Positions 50,651 to 61,300 of a stretch of DNA of 64,000 nt are shown piece by piece. The DNA is taken from the NCBI GenBank assembly GCA_029260755.1, contig JAJDCQ010000276.1:1-64000 (forward strand), in the 5' to 3' direction. The position numbers were made by a program, and so were the translations under genes. The stretch comes from Planctomycetota bacterium. Its GTDB lineage: Bacteria > Planctomycetota > J058 > JAJDCQ01. Each line of letters starts with the position of its first letter. The stretch's first letter is position 1. The notes under the pieces were generated by a model. The model searched no databases. It worked only from the letters and a program-made list of their open reading frames with translations, and was not told the DNA's origin.

Positions 50651-53600
50651 TCATCGCGCGGAGAACAGATGTGGATACTTCGCCTTCGCCTCGTTGATTC
50701 TCTCGATCAGCCCGGACGCGGGGATCGGTACGAGAGCACCCGTCGCATCGATACGCCTTCCGGAGACACACTCGGCGAGTGCGACGAGCTCCTCGATCGA
50801 CCGCGCGGTCGGGGTGAGATCGAGCACGACGGCTCGATAGGCGCTCGCGGCGAGAAGGCGCTTGCCGTCTGGTCCGAATCCAGCGAACTCGACGTTCCCG
50901 GCAAGACGGACGGGCATGATGATCGGGAGGCCCGTCGCCGCATCCCACACACGCGCCGTCTGATCGGCGCTCGCCGTCGCGATCCACCGTCCGTCCGGGC
51001 TGTAACTTGCGTGAGTCACGGAGTCCGCGTGCCGAAACGGCGCCGCTGTCGGCTCGCCCGTCGCAACACTCCAGGTGCGTGCCGCGCCGTCCTCACTCGT
51101 CGTCAGAACCTGCATTCCGTCGGGACGAAAGCTCGCGTGCAGGATCCGTCCGCGGTGCGGGAGCGGCCTCGAGATCGGCTCGCCGGTCATCGCATCCCAG
51201 ACGCGCGCCGTCGTGCCCCAGTCGCTCGCGGTCAAGACGTGCTTGCCGTCGGGGCTGAAGCTCACGTGGCCGATGCCGTCCTCGTGCTCCATCCGAGGAG
51301 TCACCGGATCGCCGGTCGCGACGCTCCACACTCGCGCCGCCGCCCCCCCAGCCGTGACGATGAACGCCCCGTCGACGCTGAACGCAGCGATCTCCGCTCC
51401 ATTCAAGTGCGGCAGCCGCGACCCCACCTGCATCCCGGTCGCGACGCTCCACACGCGGGCGCCGTCCACTCCGCTCGTGACGGCCCGCGTGCCGTCGGCG
51501 CTGATCGAAGCATGAAAGAGCTGCGCGCCGTCATGTCGAAGTGTCGGACCCACCGACTCGCCCGTCGTCGCGTCCCGCACTCGCGCTTCGTCACGGCCGA
51601 CCGTCACGAACAATCGTCCATCTGGGCTGAATCGAGCGTCACGACAGTGATCGACTTGAGGTGTTCGCAGGGCACCCGATGCGACGCTCCAGACTCTCGA
51701 AGGCCCGTCGAGCGAGTGATGCCACGAGAACCACGTCAGAATCGACAGCCCGTCGGGGCTGAATGTCACGCGATGCGACTGCCCCGGAAAGTGGCCGGGC
51801 TGAGCCAGTGAGATGCGTCGCTCCCATGGCGATTCCCCCAGGAACTCGTCCGTCCTCCAGACGCGCGCCTCGGTAGATCCAGTCGTGACGATGAAGCGAC
51901 CGCCCGGACCGAAGCTCGCGTTACGGACCGCGTCGTTGTGGTGAAGCACCGCCAGTGCGTTCCACTCGTCGAGCATCTTCCCGCGGTCGCGTGACGAGCT
52001 CTCCCACCTCCCCACGGCTCCCGACGACCAGACCCGTGCCGTCTGGTCGTCGCCGCCCGTCGTGATCACCGCCGTTCCGTCCGGAGCAAACGCCGCATGA
52101 TGCACCTGGCCCTCGTGCCGCAACGGCGGCGTCGTGGGCTCGCCGTCCGTGATGCGCCACACCCGCGCCGTCGATCCACCCCACGTGAGCAACAGCTCGT
52201 CTCTCGGCCCGAGCCGGGCGCTCACGACGTCGGTGTCGCGCCCGACGAAGGGCATGAGTGGCTCGCCGGTCGTTGCGTCCCAGACGCGGGCGCCTTCCGA
52301 GCTCACCGTCGCCACGCGACGGCCATCCGCGTTCAGGCTCGCAGACTGGACGTCGTCCTCGTCGGTCACGATCGCGCGGCGCGTCGCCGTCATCAGGTCC
52401 CAGACGTGCACCGTCCTGCCGCTTACACTCGCGATCGACTTGCCATCTGCACTGAAGCTGACGCTCGACACCAACTCGGAATGCTGCATCGGCGGTGTGA
52501 CGAGCCGCCGACGCGCCACGTCCCACACGACCACGGCGTTGTCCTCGCGGGGCGTGACCAGCAGATCGGCATCGGGGCTGAACGTCGCGCCATGCAACAC
52601 TCCGTCCTCGGGAAGCAGGGCGTAGGGAGCAGCTCGCTCGGACTTCACATCCCAAACGCTCTCGCTCGGAAAACCCTCATCCGTAACGAGGCGCTGACCG
52701 TCGGGCGTGAATCGAATCGGCCCGAGCGGCGCCCCGTGTTGACACTTCATCGGCGCCGTGACCCCCGTGCCCGTCGCCGTCTCCCAGACGCGCAAGGTCT
52801 CATCCCAGCTGACCGTGGCGATCTGGGCGCCATCCGGGCTGAACGCGGCGGAGCTTATGTGGTCGTCGTGCATGACGACGGCCTGCACCCAGGGGCAGGA
52901 CTGCATGACCGAAGCGATCAGAACACGGAGCCCCTCGGCGGCGTCGTCGTCCTCCGCAACGGCCGCGGCCTCCACCAGCCACGACAGGGCGCCCGCGGGA
53001 TCCTCGGCGTCCATGAGTCGCACGCCCTCTCGGGCGTAGTGCCGGACGAGCCGCCGATCGGAGAGGACCCGTTGTCTCGTGGCCTCGTCCTGCGCCATGA
53101 GCGCCCACGCCGTGAGCGCCCCCATGACCAACGCGATCGCCGTCATCGTCGCGCTCAGCGCAAGGAGGCGGCGCTGTCGTCGCTGGAGCTCGCGCTGCTT
53201 CAGTTGATCGAACCCGACGCTGAGGACGCCCGCGATCAGCTTGAGCCTCGCGTCCCCCTTACCGTCCTTCCCCTCTCGCGCATCCGCGGCGATCGGCTCG
53301 GTCCGCCTCTCGGTGATCGCTCCATCCTCACTCACCTCGAGCCGAATCGCCCGCGGAAAGCACTCCTCGCTCGCCAGGTCAGGCTTGTCGGACGCGTTCG
53401 GCTCACCGTCCACGATCAGGCAGAGAATCCGGTCCGACCGCCCCATCCGCTTGAACGCGAGCACCTCCTCGTTCACCCACTTCGACGTCGCCGAGCGCGG
53501 CGAACAAATCACGACCAGGTAGCGGCTCCGCCGGAGCGCCTCGTTGATCACCTCGCCGAGATCGGTCGCGGTCGGGAGCTCCTCGCGGTCGCGGAAGACG

Positions 53601-53764
53601 GGGTAGATCCGTCGAGGAACGGGGCCATCGCGCCCCTCGGTTCCGACCAGCCGTTTCGGCACCCGGTAGGTCTCGAGCGCGCGGTGGAGCCAGTCGCCCC
53701 ACCTCTTGTCCCGGTGGGAGTACGAGATGAAAGCCCAGTACTTGAAGGCGGTGCCGTCGCTCAT
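50651..53764 (-). CDS. TIR-transmembrane-WD40 protein
   Basis: 1037 aa from ATG 53764 (a GTG/ATG further upstream is possible). Residues 8-140 are a TIR domain: YWAFISYSHRDKRWGDWLH, YPVFRDREELPTATDLGEVI, and SATSKWVNEEV, which keeps the S-x-W-V-x-x-E Glu used by NADase TIRs. A helix at about 200-223 (ALSATMTAIALVMGALTAWA) is followed by about 800 residues of WD40 blades with repeated FSPDG turns and RVW ends, probably two propellers. It could be a signalling or defence receptor. It stands alone, divergent from the respiratory operon. Confidence 0.85.
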   Translation of the reverse strand: MSDGTAFKYWAFISYSHRDKRWGDWLHRALETYRVPKRLVGTEGRDGPVPRRIYPVFRDREELPTATDLGEVINEALRRSRYLVVICSPRSATSKWVNEEVLAFKRMGRSDRILCLIVDGEPNASDKPDLASEECFPRAIRLEVSEDGAITERRTEPIAADAREGKDGKGDARLKLIAGVLSVGFDQLKQRELQRRQRRLLALSATMTAIALVMGALTAWALMAQDEATRQRVLSDRRLVRHYAREGVRLMDAEDPAGALSWLVEAAAVAEDDDAAEGLRVLIASVMQSCPWVQAVVMHDDHISSAAFSPDGAQIATVSWDETLRVWETATGTGVTAPMKCQHGAPLGPIRFTPDGQRLVTDEGFPSESVWDVKSERAAPYALLPEDGVLHGATFSPDADLLVTPREDNAVVVWDVARRRLVTPPMQHSELVSSVSFSADGKSIASVSGRTVHVWDLMTATRRAIVTDEDDVQSASLNADGRRVATVSSEGARVWDATTGEPLMPFVGRDTDVVSARLGPRDELLLTWGGSTARVWRITDGEPTTPPLRHEGQVHHAAFAPDGTAVITTGGDDQTARVWSSGAVGRWESSSRDRGKMLDEWNALAVLHHNDAVRNASFGPGGRFIVTTGSTEARVWRTDEFLGESPWERRISLAQPGHFPGQSHRVTFSPDGLSILTWFSWHHSLDGPSRVWSVASGALRTPQVDHCRDARFSPDGRLFVTVGRDEARVRDATTGESVGPTLRHDGAQLFHASISADGTRAVTSGVDGARVWSVATGMQVGSRLPHLNGAEIAAFSVDGAFIVTAGGAAARVWSVATGDPVTPRMEHEDGIGHVSFSPDGKHVLTASDWGTTARVWDAMTGEPISRPLPHRGRILHASFRPDGMQVLTTSEDGAARTWSVATGEPTAAPFRHADSVTHASYSPDGRWIATASADQTARVWDAATGLPIIMPVRLAGNVEFAGFGPDGKRLLAASAYRAVVLDLTPTARSIEELVALAECVSGRRIDATGALVPIPASGLIERINEAKAKYPHLFSAR

Positions 53765-54098
53765 GGAGACCCTGCGTTCATCATCGAGAGGAAAACCCAC
53801 TCGGAGGACTGACCCGGGGTGATCACCGTTTCCTCCCGAACTCCGGCCGGGTCGCTCCGAAGCTACTCGAGACCGAAGGGACGGAGAAGGGGGGCCCTCG
53901 CGGGCGCCCGCCTGCCGGGCGCGTAGATCTCACCCCCACCTCGAAGAATCTCGCGGGATTCTCCGCGTCCGTTCGTTGCAAGGGGCTACCGAGCGAAGCC
54001 GCGGGGACCTCCGCGATTCGACGGGACGGCAAGGTAGTTGCTATGGGCGCCACACCGGGGGGGCGTCGTACGGTCCGGCTCCTTCCACGGAGGTGGAC
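53765..54098. other. Divergent intergenic region upstream of respiratory operon
   Basis: About 330 bp between the TIR-WD40 gene and the respiratory operon. It holds an AGAATC-N6-GATTCT dyad (53945-53962) that could be an operator, plus GC-rich palindromes around 53905-53930. No clear -35/-10 pair or sigma-54 site was found for either direction. Translation of the operon starts after ACGGAGG. Confidence 0.45.
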
Positions 54099-54470
54099 GT
54101 GGCGATCGACGACCCTGCACCGCTTCCCCACGGGCGAGAGAAGGACCCCGACCCCGACGACCCGATGAGCCTCCAGGGCGTCGGCGGCCTGCCCGGCGAT
54201 CCCGCCCTGATGGCCCGCTGCATCGTCGAGGAGTACGCCCGCATGGGCGCGACTCGCGACGCCATCCTCGCTCTCTTCACCGACCCCGAGTTTCACACGC
54301 ATCGACTCCTCGTGGAACACGGCGAGGAGTGGGTTCGACGCATCGTCGACGAGACGCTGGCGCGCATCGGCACCTTCCGCTTCGTCGAGGTGGTCGAGGA
54401 CGACCCCGTTCGTTGCCCATCGGCCACCGGTCGGCCGCTCCCCATGATCCAAGACGAGAGGCAGCCATGA
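54099..54470 (+). CDS. Small protein at head of Nxr/Nar-like operon
   Basis: 123 aa from GTG 54099, seven bases after ACGGAGG. The N-terminus is acidic and Pro-rich; residues 38-90 are helical (LMARCIVEEYARMGATRDAI, WVRRIVDETLARIG). No cofactor motif is visible apart from isolated Cys. Its stop overlaps the beta-subunit start (ATGA). Tight coupling implies a role with the enzyme, perhaps in maturation or regulation; no named family is recognised. Confidence 0.6.
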   Translation: MAIDDPAPLPHGREKDPDPDDPMSLQGVGGLPGDPALMARCIVEEYARMGATRDAILALFTDPEFHTHRLLVEHGEEWVRRIVDETLARIGTFRFVEVVEDDPVRCPSATGRPLPMIQDERQP

Positions 54471-55771
54471 CCAAGGTCCACAACTGGCAGCTCGGCCGCG
54501 AGATGGAGTATCCGTACGAGGCCGCGTTCCCGAAGAGGCAGTTCGCCTTCGTCTTCAACATCAACCGCTGCATCGGTTGCCAGACCTGCTCCATGGCCTG
54601 CAAGTCCACCTGGACGTTCAGCCGCGGCCAGGAGCACATGTGGTGGAACAACGTCGAGACGAAGCCCTACGGCGGCTACCCGCGGAACTGGGACAGCAAG
54701 CTCCTCGCGATGCTCGACGGCATCGACCCGGGCGGCCAGCGCTGGAAGAGCGGCGAAGGCGCGAGCGGCGACGACGCCGAAGAGCGGAAGGCGCCCTACG
54801 GTGAGTACGCGGGCCGGACGATCTTCGAGACGCCCAACGACCGCCCCGACCCGACCGGGCCCGCCCGCGTCCTCGGCTACCTCCCCGACGACGACGACTG
54901 GGATGCGCCGAACATGCACGAGGACGTCGCGCGGAGCCGTGCGAAGAAGGGCGTGTGGGGCGGCGCCGCGCAGCTCCCCGAGCACGACAACTGGTTCTTC
55001 TACCTCCAGCGCATCTGCAACCACTGCAGCTACCCCGGGTGCCTCGCCGCCTGCCCGCGTCAGGCGATCTACAAGCGCCCCGAGGACGGCGTCGTCCTGA
55101 TCGATCAGGAGCGGTGCCGCGGCTACCGGAAGTGCGTCGCGGCCTGCCCCTACAAGAAGTCGCTCTACCGTCCGACGACGCGCACGTCCGAGAAGTGCAT
55201 CGCCTGCTACCCGAGGCTCGAGGGCAAGGACCCGGTCATCACGCCCGACGGCGCGCCGATCGAGACGCGGTGCATGACCGCCTGCGTCGGGAAGATCCGG
55301 ATGCAGGGGCTGGTGAAGGTCGCCGACGACGGGACGTGGGAGCGCGACCCCGAGAACCCGATCTACTACCTCGTCCACGAGGAGAAGGTCGCCCTGCCGA
55401 TCTACCCGCAGTTCGGCACGCAGCCCAACGGCTTCTACATCCCGCCGCGCTGGGTCCCGCGCGCGTACCTGCAGCAGATGTTCGGACCCGGCGTCGGCGA
55501 CGCGATCGATCGCTACGCCCTCCCGTCACGCCGCCTCCTCGGCCTGCTCCAGCTCTTCCGGGTGGCCCGGAAGGTGATCTTCCGCTTCGAGATCGAGGAG
55601 GGGAAGAAGATCGGCGAGAGCACCGTGACCATGTCCGACGGGACGACCAAGACCCAGGCGGTCTACGACGACGTCGCCATCGGCTACGACGGCAACGGCA
55701 AGGAGATGGCGCGCGTCGGCGTGCGCGAGCAGCAGTTCGAGCGCCCCTCGGAGCACGTCAACAGCATCTAG
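54467..55771 (+). CDS. Nitrite oxidoreductase/nitrate reductase-type iron-sulfur beta subunit
   Basis: 434 aa. Four Fe-S cluster motifs are visible: CIGCQTCSMAC, CNHCSYPGCLAACP, CRGYRKCVAACPYKK and CIACYPRLEG followed by later Cys. Tyr in the third motif occupies the place that makes a [3Fe-4S] cluster in this family (Trp in NarH). The N-terminal KVHNWQLGREMEYPYE, SKPYGGYP-like KPYGGYP and the KRPEDGVVLIDQERCRGY block closely follow the Nitrospira NxrB pattern as I remember it. It passes electrons between the molybdenum subunit and haem subunit. Confidence 0.85.
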   Translation: MTKVHNWQLGREMEYPYEAAFPKRQFAFVFNINRCIGCQTCSMACKSTWTFSRGQEHMWWNNVETKPYGGYPRNWDSKLLAMLDGIDPGGQRWKSGEGASGDDAEERKAPYGEYAGRTIFETPNDRPDPTGPARVLGYLPDDDDWDAPNMHEDVARSRAKKGVWGGAAQLPEHDNWFFYLQRICNHCSYPGCLAACPRQAIYKRPEDGVVLIDQERCRGYRKCVAACPYKKSLYRPTTRTSEKCIACYPRLEGKDPVITPDGAPIETRCMTACVGKIRMQGLVKVADDGTWERDPENPIYYLVHEEKVALPIYPQFGTQPNGFYIPPRWVPRAYLQQMFGPGVGDAIDRYALPSRRLLGLLQLFRVARKVIFRFEIEEGKKIGESTVTMSDGTTKTQAVYDDVAIGYDGNGKEMARVGVREQQFERPSEHVNSI

Positions 55772-55816
55772 CGCGCTGACTCCGCGGAGCACACCGACCA
55801 CCGAGTGGGGAAACTC

Positions 55817-56629
55817 ATGACGACCGATACCAAGAAGAGGCCGAGCGACGACGCCGCCCTCGAGCTCGCGCCCGTCCTCGCCGCGCGGGAGCTGTGGCAG
55901 CTCCTCTCCTTCGCGTTCTCCGATCCGTTTCACCGAGACCGCTGGCGGAGCCTCTCGGATGCCGGCCTCCGCCAGCGCGTCGAGGCGGCCGCGCGGCTGC
56001 TCGCCGCCGAGCGGTCGAGCGACGAGCCGATCGCGCCGGCCGAGGTGGACCCGACCGAGCTCCCCGCGAGCGCCGCGGCGCTCTTCGCGGCGTTCGACGA
56101 GGCCGACGGCGACCTCGAGGTCCCCTACCGGGCGGTGTTCGGCCTGACGATCTCGCCCGCCTGCCCTCCGTGCGAGCTCGAGTACGAGAGCAGTCACGAG
56201 GCGAGCTTCCGCGCCCAGCGCATGGCCGACATTGGAGGCTTCTATCGGGCCTTCGGCGTTCGCCCCGCGCGCGAGGGCGACGAGCGCTGCGACCACGTCT
56301 CGACCGAGGTCGAGTTCCTCTCGCTTCTCTGCGCTCGCGAGGCGGTCGCCCGCGACGCCGGCGAGACCGAGGTCGCCGAGACGTGCGCCGGCGCCCGCGG
56401 GACGTTCTTCCACGAGCACGGATGGTGGATGCCCGCGTTCGCGAGCCTCCTCCACGCGAACTCCGACTCTCCTTTCTTCCAGGCGGCGGCTCGTCTGCTC
56501 GCCGCTCTCGTCTGCGCCGAGCGCCGTGCGCACGGCCTGCCACCGGCGGAGGGCGTTCCGCGGCCGAACCCGGTGCCCGCCGAGGACGATGCCGGCTGCT
56601 CGACCTGCCCCATGTCGGGAGGTGCGTGA
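55817..56629 (+). CDS. TorD/NarJ-like molybdoenzyme chaperone
   Basis: 270 aa from ATG 55817. All-helical, with ARELWQLLSFAFSDPFHRDR at the start, VPYRAVFGLTISPACPPCELEYESS and DHVSTEVEFLSLLCAREAVA, the E-x-D/H-type motifs of TorD-like proteins. It would hold the alpha subunit until the molybdenum cofactor is inserted and Tat export is allowed. The C-terminal CSTCPMSGGA is an unusual Cys tail. Its stop overlaps the cytochrome gene start (TGATG). Confidence 0.8.
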   Translation: MTTDTKKRPSDDAALELAPVLAARELWQLLSFAFSDPFHRDRWRSLSDAGLRQRVEAAARLLAAERSSDEPIAPAEVDPTELPASAAALFAAFDEADGDLEVPYRAVFGLTISPACPPCELEYESSHEASFRAQRMADIGGFYRAFGVRPAREGDERCDHVSTEVEFLSLLCAREAVARDAGETEVAETCAGARGTFFHEHGWWMPAFASLLHANSDSPFFQAAARLLAALVCAERRAHGLPPAEGVPRPNPVPAEDDAGCSTCPMSGGA

Positions 56630-58308
56630 TGTCGAAGACACCCCATGTCCGGCTCCTCCGGGAGCTCCAGGCCGAGGGATCGCCCGGGAGGGGAGCGGGG
56701 ATGGCGGCCAGCCCGCGGGCGGCGGCGACGCTCCTGATCGGCGGCGCCGCCCTGATCGTCGCCGGGCTGACGTTCGGCCCCCCGAGCGTCGACGCGGCGC
56801 CCCCGCCGCAGGACGCCCGCGGCAAGGCGGACTACGAGGCGCACTGCTCGGTCTGCCACGGAACGCAGGGGCGCGGCGACGGAGCCGCCAGCTACCTCCT
56901 CCGGCCGAGGCCTCGCGACTTCGCGACCGCCCAGTTCCGGCTCGTCTCGACCGAGAACGCGATCGTCTCGCGCGACGATATCCTCCGCGTCGTCCGGGAG
57001 GGGATGCCAGGCACCGGGATGCCGTCGTGGGCGCACCTGTCCGACGAGACGCTCGGCGGGATCGTCGACCACGTCCTCGAGCTCGAGCGCGCCGGCATGC
57101 GCGACGTCGTCGAGCGATGGAACATCGAGGAAGAGGAGGAGATGGAGCCCGAGGAGATCGAGGAGATCGTCGACATCCGGACGAAGCCCGGGGCCCCGCT
57201 CGCGATCCCCCCGGAGCCGCCCGTCTCGGTCGAGAGCGTCGCCCGGGGACGGCTCGTGTTCGTGAGTCAGTGCGCCAAGTGTCACGGCGTCGACGGCCGC
57301 GGGATGACCGATCCGGAGTGGAAGAGCGCCGAGGGCTTCCCGATGTGGTCCCGGGACCTCCTCTCGGGGATCTTCAAGGGCGGCCGCGAGAGCGAGTCGC
57401 TCTACCGCCGGGTCTGGCTGGGGATCCCGGGCTCGCCGATGCCCGCGCACAAGCACCTGCCGGTCGAGGACATGTGGGGAATCGTCCACTACGTCCAGTC
57501 CCTCAGCAACCCGATCTCGCAGGAGCTGGTGCGGATCAAGCAGGAGCGGATCGACGTCCCGCGGGTCGACGCCCTCCCGGCGAGCCCGACGGACGCCGCG
57601 TGGCGTGACGTTCCGGCGACCCGGGTGGCGCTCATGCCGCTCTTCTGGCGCGACGAGTTCCGCGACGCGGTGCTCGCCCGAGCCGTCCACGATGGCAAGA
57701 AGATCCAGATCCTCATCCAGTGGGAGGACCCGAGCCGCGACACGGGCGGCCTCCGCCAGACGGAGTTCCCTGACGGCGCGGCGGTGCAGCTCTCTGATGC
57801 CGACGAGGCGCCGCTCTTCACCATGGGCGACCCGGAACACCGCGTGAACATCTGGCACTGGAAGGCGCTCTGGGACGAGGACGCCGAGGCGTTCCGCGAC
57901 GTGACGAGCGTGTTCCCGCGCGCCGTGACCGACGGCTACTACGGCCGGAAGAAGGGCTGGGGCGCCAAGCCGCTCGATGACCCGCTCTACCGCCCGGCGG
58001 CCGAGCGGGGCAACCCGCTCTCCCGAACGGGACGCAAAACTCCGGTCGAGGACGCGAACGCGGAGAGGTTCGGCAGCCTCTCCACGCAGCCGCCCGAGGA
58101 TCAGAACGTCGGCGGCACGTCGTCCTGGAACGAGGGCGTCTGGAGCCTGGTCCTGGAGCGTGACCTCGTCTCGCCCAGCGACCGCGACGTGAAGTTCACT
58201 CCGGGCGGCGAGGCGTTCTGCGCCTTCGCCATCTGGAACGGAAGCATCGGCGACCGCGACGGTCAGAAGTCCATCTCGATCTGGAACGTGCTGCGCCTCG
58301 CGAAGTAG
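56629..58308 (+). CDS. Di-haem cytochrome c fused to NxrC/EbdC-like gamma subunit
   Basis: 559 aa. An N-terminal signal/anchor (about 24-50, AATLLIGGAALIVAGLTFGP) is followed by cytochrome c domain 1 with CSVCH (about residue 72) and domain 2 with CAKCH (about 215), each with a later Met ligand region. From about residue 310 the sequence matches the ethylbenzene-dehydrogenase/NxrC gamma fold (ALMPLFWRDEFRDAVLARAV, VNIWHWKALWDED, GVWSLVLERDL), which binds one haem b. Fusion brings three haems into one chain and could link the enzyme directly to a periplasmic or membrane acceptor. Confidence 0.8.
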   Translation: MSKTPHVRLLRELQAEGSPGRGAGMAASPRAAATLLIGGAALIVAGLTFGPPSVDAAPPPQDARGKADYEAHCSVCHGTQGRGDGAASYLLRPRPRDFATAQFRLVSTENAIVSRDDILRVVREGMPGTGMPSWAHLSDETLGGIVDHVLELERAGMRDVVERWNIEEEEEMEPEEIEEIVDIRTKPGAPLAIPPEPPVSVESVARGRLVFVSQCAKCHGVDGRGMTDPEWKSAEGFPMWSRDLLSGIFKGGRESESLYRRVWLGIPGSPMPAHKHLPVEDMWGIVHYVQSLSNPISQELVRIKQERIDVPRVDALPASPTDAAWRDVPATRVALMPLFWRDEFRDAVLARAVHDGKKIQILIQWEDPSRDTGGLRQTEFPDGAAVQLSDADEAPLFTMGDPEHRVNIWHWKALWDEDAEAFRDVTSVFPRAVTDGYYGRKKGWGAKPLDDPLYRPAAERGNPLSRTGRKTPVEDANAERFGSLSTQPPEDQNVGGTSSWNEGVWSLVLERDLVSPSDRDVKFTPGGEAFCAFAIWNGSIGDRDGQKSISIWNVLRLAK

Positions 58309-58332
58309 CGGACGCGACGAGAGGAGAGAGCC

Positions 58333-61300
58333 GTGAACGGCAAGCAGAAACCCGAAGGTCGCCCGATCACGCGCCGCGACGCGCTGAAGCTCCTGGGCGC
58401 CGGCGCTGGCGTCGGCGCGTACCTCGCCGCGAGCCCGCTCCAGCTCTTCGGCCTCGAGGGCGACGAGGGGGTGACCAATCCGCTCGAGCACTACCCGAAG
58501 CGGGACTGGGAGAAGGTCTACCGCGACCAGTACGCGTTCGACCGGAGCTTCACCTTCATCTGCGCGCCCAACGACACCCACATGTGCCGCCTCCGCGCGT
58601 TCGTTCGCAACGGCGTCGTCGTCCGGACCGAGCAGAACTACGACCACCAGAACTACACGGACCTCTACGGCAACCGGGCCGGGGCCGAGTGGAACCCGCG
58701 CGGCTGCCCGAAGGGCTACACGGTCCAGCGGCGGGTCTACGGACCGTACCGCCTCAAGGGGCCGGTCGTCCGCGAGGGCTGGAAGCGCTGGGCCGACGAC
58801 GGCTTCCCGTCGCTCTCCGAGAAGCCCGAGCTCCGGACCAAGTACAAGTTCGATGACCGCGGCGGCGACAAGTTCGTCCGGGTGAGCTGGGACGACGCCT
58901 CGCTCTACGCGGCCAAGGGGCTCCAGGCGATCTCGAAGACCTACTCGGGCGACGAGGGCAAGAAGCGGCTCGAGGCGGACGGCTACGCCAAGGAGATGCT
59001 CCAGCACTGGGGCGGCGCCGGAACGCGCACCATGAAGATCGGGTCCTGCCTCCCGATTCACGGCGTCATCGGGAAGTTCGGCCTCTTCCGCTTCGCCAAC
59101 ATGATGGGCCTCCTCGATCACCACACCCGCGGCGTGCCGCCCGAGAAGTCCCTCGGTCCGCGCGACTGGACCGAGTACACCTGGCGAGGCGACCAGGCGC
59201 CCGGGCAGCCGTTCGTGCACGGGCTGCAGACCAGCGACTGCGACTTCAACGACCTCCGGAACGCGAAGCTCCACATCCAGGTCGGAAAGAACCTCGTCGA
59301 GAACAAGATGCCCGAGAGCCACTGGTTCGTGGAGCTGATGGAGCGCGGAGGCACGATCGTTTCGATCGCGCCCGAGTACAACGCGCCGGCGACCAAGGCG
59401 AACTACTGGCTCGGCGTCCGGCCAGGGCTCTCCGACACCGCGATCTTCCTCTGGCTCGCCCACTCGCTGATCGAGCGGAAGAGCTACGACGCGAAGTTCG
59501 TGAAGCGCTTCACCGACCTCCCCCTGCTCGTCCGCACCGACACCCTGGCGCGCCTGAAGCCCGAGGACTTCATCGAGGGGTACCGGCCGGCGGACATCTC
59601 GGACGGGCCGAGCTTCCGGCTCCACGCGATGACGGGGGAGCAGCGTGAGAAGGTCGGCGACTTCGTCGTCTTCGACGCGAAGACCAAGGCGCTCCGGGCG
59701 GTCACCCGCGACGACGTCGGCGAGAAGCTCGACGCCCGCGGCATCGATCCGGATCTCGAGTGGGAGGGCGACGTCGAGCTCGTCGGCGGGCGCAAGGTCC
59801 GCGTCCGCACCCTGTTCTCGCTCTACCGGCTTCACCTCAAGGACTACGACCTCGACACGGTCGCCGAGATCACCCACGCCGACCCGAAGATGCTCCAGCG
59901 CCTCGCCGACGACTTCGCGACGCTGCGTCCGGTCGCGATCCACCACGGCGAGGGGATCAACCACTACTTCCACGCGACGCTCCACAACCGCGCGGTGTTC
60001 CTCCCGATGATGCTGATCGGCGAGATCGGGAACTCCGGCGGCGGCGTCGGCACGTGGGCCGGGAACTACAAGGGAGCGGTTCTCCAGGGGTCGCCGTGGG
60101 CGGGCCACGGCGCCGGCGTCTACGTCAAGGAGGACCCCTTCGCGCCGGAGACCGACCCGAAGAAGCACCCCCACGAGATCAAGCTCCGCGGGACGATGAT
60201 GGGCGAGGAGGTCGGCTACTGGGGCGCCGGCGACAAGCCGTTGATCGTCGACACCCCGCACGGGAAGAAGACGTTCACGGGCGACACCCATATGCCCTGC
60301 CCGACGAAGCTGATCTGGTACAACAACGCGAACTTCATCAATCAGGCGAAGTGGGCCTACCATCTGGTCCACGTCGTCAACCCGAAGGTCGACATGATCG
60401 TCGACCAGCAGATCGAGTGGACGGGCTCGGCCGAGTACGCCGACATCGTCCTCCCGGTCAACAGCTGGCTCGAGTTCGAGGCGCTCGAGGCGGGCGCGAG
60501 CTGCAGCAACCCCTTCCTTCAGCTCTGGGGTGGGAAGAAGCACGAGGTGACCCGCGGCATCGACCCCCTCTACGACTCGGTCGACGATGGGATGGTGTTC
60601 GCGAAGGTCGCCGTCGCCCTCTCGAAGCTCACCAAGGATGACCGCTTCCGCGACCTGTGGAAGTTCGTCCTCAACGGCGACACCGAGGTGTACCTCGATC
60701 GCGTCTTCGGGAGCTGCACGACGACCCGGAACAAGGAGGGCAAGCAGTACCGGGCGAATGCCATCATGAAGGGCGAGTACGGGAACGAGCCCGGCGGCGT
60801 CCTCATGCTCTACCGGACCTATCCGCGGATCCCGTTCTACGAGCAGATCCACGACTCGATCCCGTTCTACACCGACACGGGACGGCTCAACGCCTACTGC
60901 GACATCCCCGAGGCGATCGAGTACGGCGAGAACTTCATCGTGCACCGCGAGGGGCCGGAGGCGACGCCGTACCTGCCGAACGTGATCGTCTCGACGAACC
61001 CCTTCATCCGGCCGAACGACTACGGGATCCCGCCCGACGCGATGGACGCCGATCTCCGGCAGGTGCGGAACCTCAAGATGTCGTGGCAGGAGGTGAAGAC
61101 GACGGTGAACCCGCTCTGGGAGGAGGGCTTCCGGTTCTTCTGCAGCACGCCCAAGAGCCGCCACACCGTCCACAGCAGCTGGAGCACGGTCGACTGGCAC
61201 TGGATCTGGTCGTGCAACTTCGGCGACCCGTTCCGCAAGGACAAGCGCAGCCCGGGCGTGGCCGACCGGCAGATCCGGATGAGCCCGGCGGCGGGGCGCG

